Positions 33,674 through 33,730 of a DNA stretch of 33,730 nt are shown here, piece by piece. The position numbers and the translations under genes are program-made. The stretch is from Collinsella aerofaciens (GTDB lineage: Bacteria > Actinomycetota > Coriobacteriia > Coriobacteriales > Coriobacteriaceae), in assembly GCF_015548375.1 (NCBI RefSeq), contig NZ_JADMWW010000026.1, forward strand, positions 1 to 33,730, written 5' to 3'. The notes under the pieces are model-generated. The model was not told the DNA's origin. It saw only the letters and a list, made by a program, of their open reading frames with translations, and did not search any database. Positions within the stretch are counted from its first letter, which is position 1. Every line of letters begins with the position of its first letter.

Positions 33674-33730
33674 GGTCAGCGGCGCCCTGGCCTCCCACGG
33701 GCTGACCCCGCAGTACTCTCGGCGCGATGG
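33674..33730 (-). rRNA. rrf: 5S ribosomal RNA, 3' part (runs off the window)
   Basis: The reverse complement reads GCGCCGAGAGTACTGCGGGG, then a GGGAGGCCAGGGC segment and GCCGCTGACC. This matches the 3' half of bacterial 5S rRNA: helix IV with loop E, then helix V and the 3' strand of helix I. The 3' end is placed near 33674 by analogy. The 5' half, and presumably 23S and 16S rRNA, lie beyond 33730. A small ACGGC/GCCGT hairpin (33654-33668) separates it from the terminator. Confidence 0.78.

Overview
The window is about 33.7 kb of moderately GC-rich bacterial chromosome, densely packed with genes on both strands. Gene content, GC-ending codons, a second EF-G-like factor, the small-molecule enzyme repertoire and a set of short GGGACA-core intergenic repeats fit a gut actinobacterium of the class Coriobacteriia, most likely Collinsella or a close relative. 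That placement is inference from general familiarity; no database comparison was possible. It looks like ordinary chromosome with much regulatory DNA: no phage, plasmid, transposase, CRISPR or defence locus was seen.

Layout. 1-1.8 kb: two tandem hairpins, a DedA membrane protein and serine O-acetyltransferase. 1.8-6.2 kb: a MarR regulator followed by the two halves of a heterodimeric ABC exporter, with a good promoter carrying two operator-like repeats. 6.2-8 kb: an orphan small protein, a nitroreductase and a single-pass membrane protein. 8-11.5 kb: an NtrC/PrpR-like regulator with a decayed ATPase domain, preceded by an unusually structured leader, then a YeiH-type permease divergent from a GntR/FadR regulator. 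11.5-15.6 kb: glmS divergent from a LacI-family regulator, with a strong inverted-repeat operator between them, then a HAD phosphatase. 15.8-18 kb: an orphan LarE with an iron-sulfur-type cysteine pattern and a secreted nuclease. 18-20.3 kb: an EF-G-like protein with altered G3, G4 and G5 motifs. 20.5-22.9 kb: a polar amino-acid ABC importer operon with promoter and operator. 22.9-24.6 kb: a 139-bp near-perfect palindrome and a 23S rRNA m5U methyltransferase. 24.7-26.9 kb: a PHP phosphoesterase and a class I aminotransferase. 27-31.4 kb: the conserved tilS-hpt-ftsH cluster. 31.5-33.5 kb: a YycJ-type metallo-hydrolase, an Hsp20 chaperone and a small tail-anchored protein. The window ends inside a 5S rRNA gene on the minus strand, so an rRNA operon should lie just beyond.

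The most unusual material is intergenic: the 139-bp palindrome (22923-23061); a 25-bp-arm palindrome (26927-26988); a roughly 50-bp repeat present three times (11487, 13657, 16858) and related hairpins sharing a GGGACA/TGTCCC core; and a leader with partly competing hairpins (9375-9507). No single new multi-gene system is evident. The best candidates for novelty are these structured elements, the decayed regulator with its leader, and the pseudo-GTPase-like EF-G paralogue.
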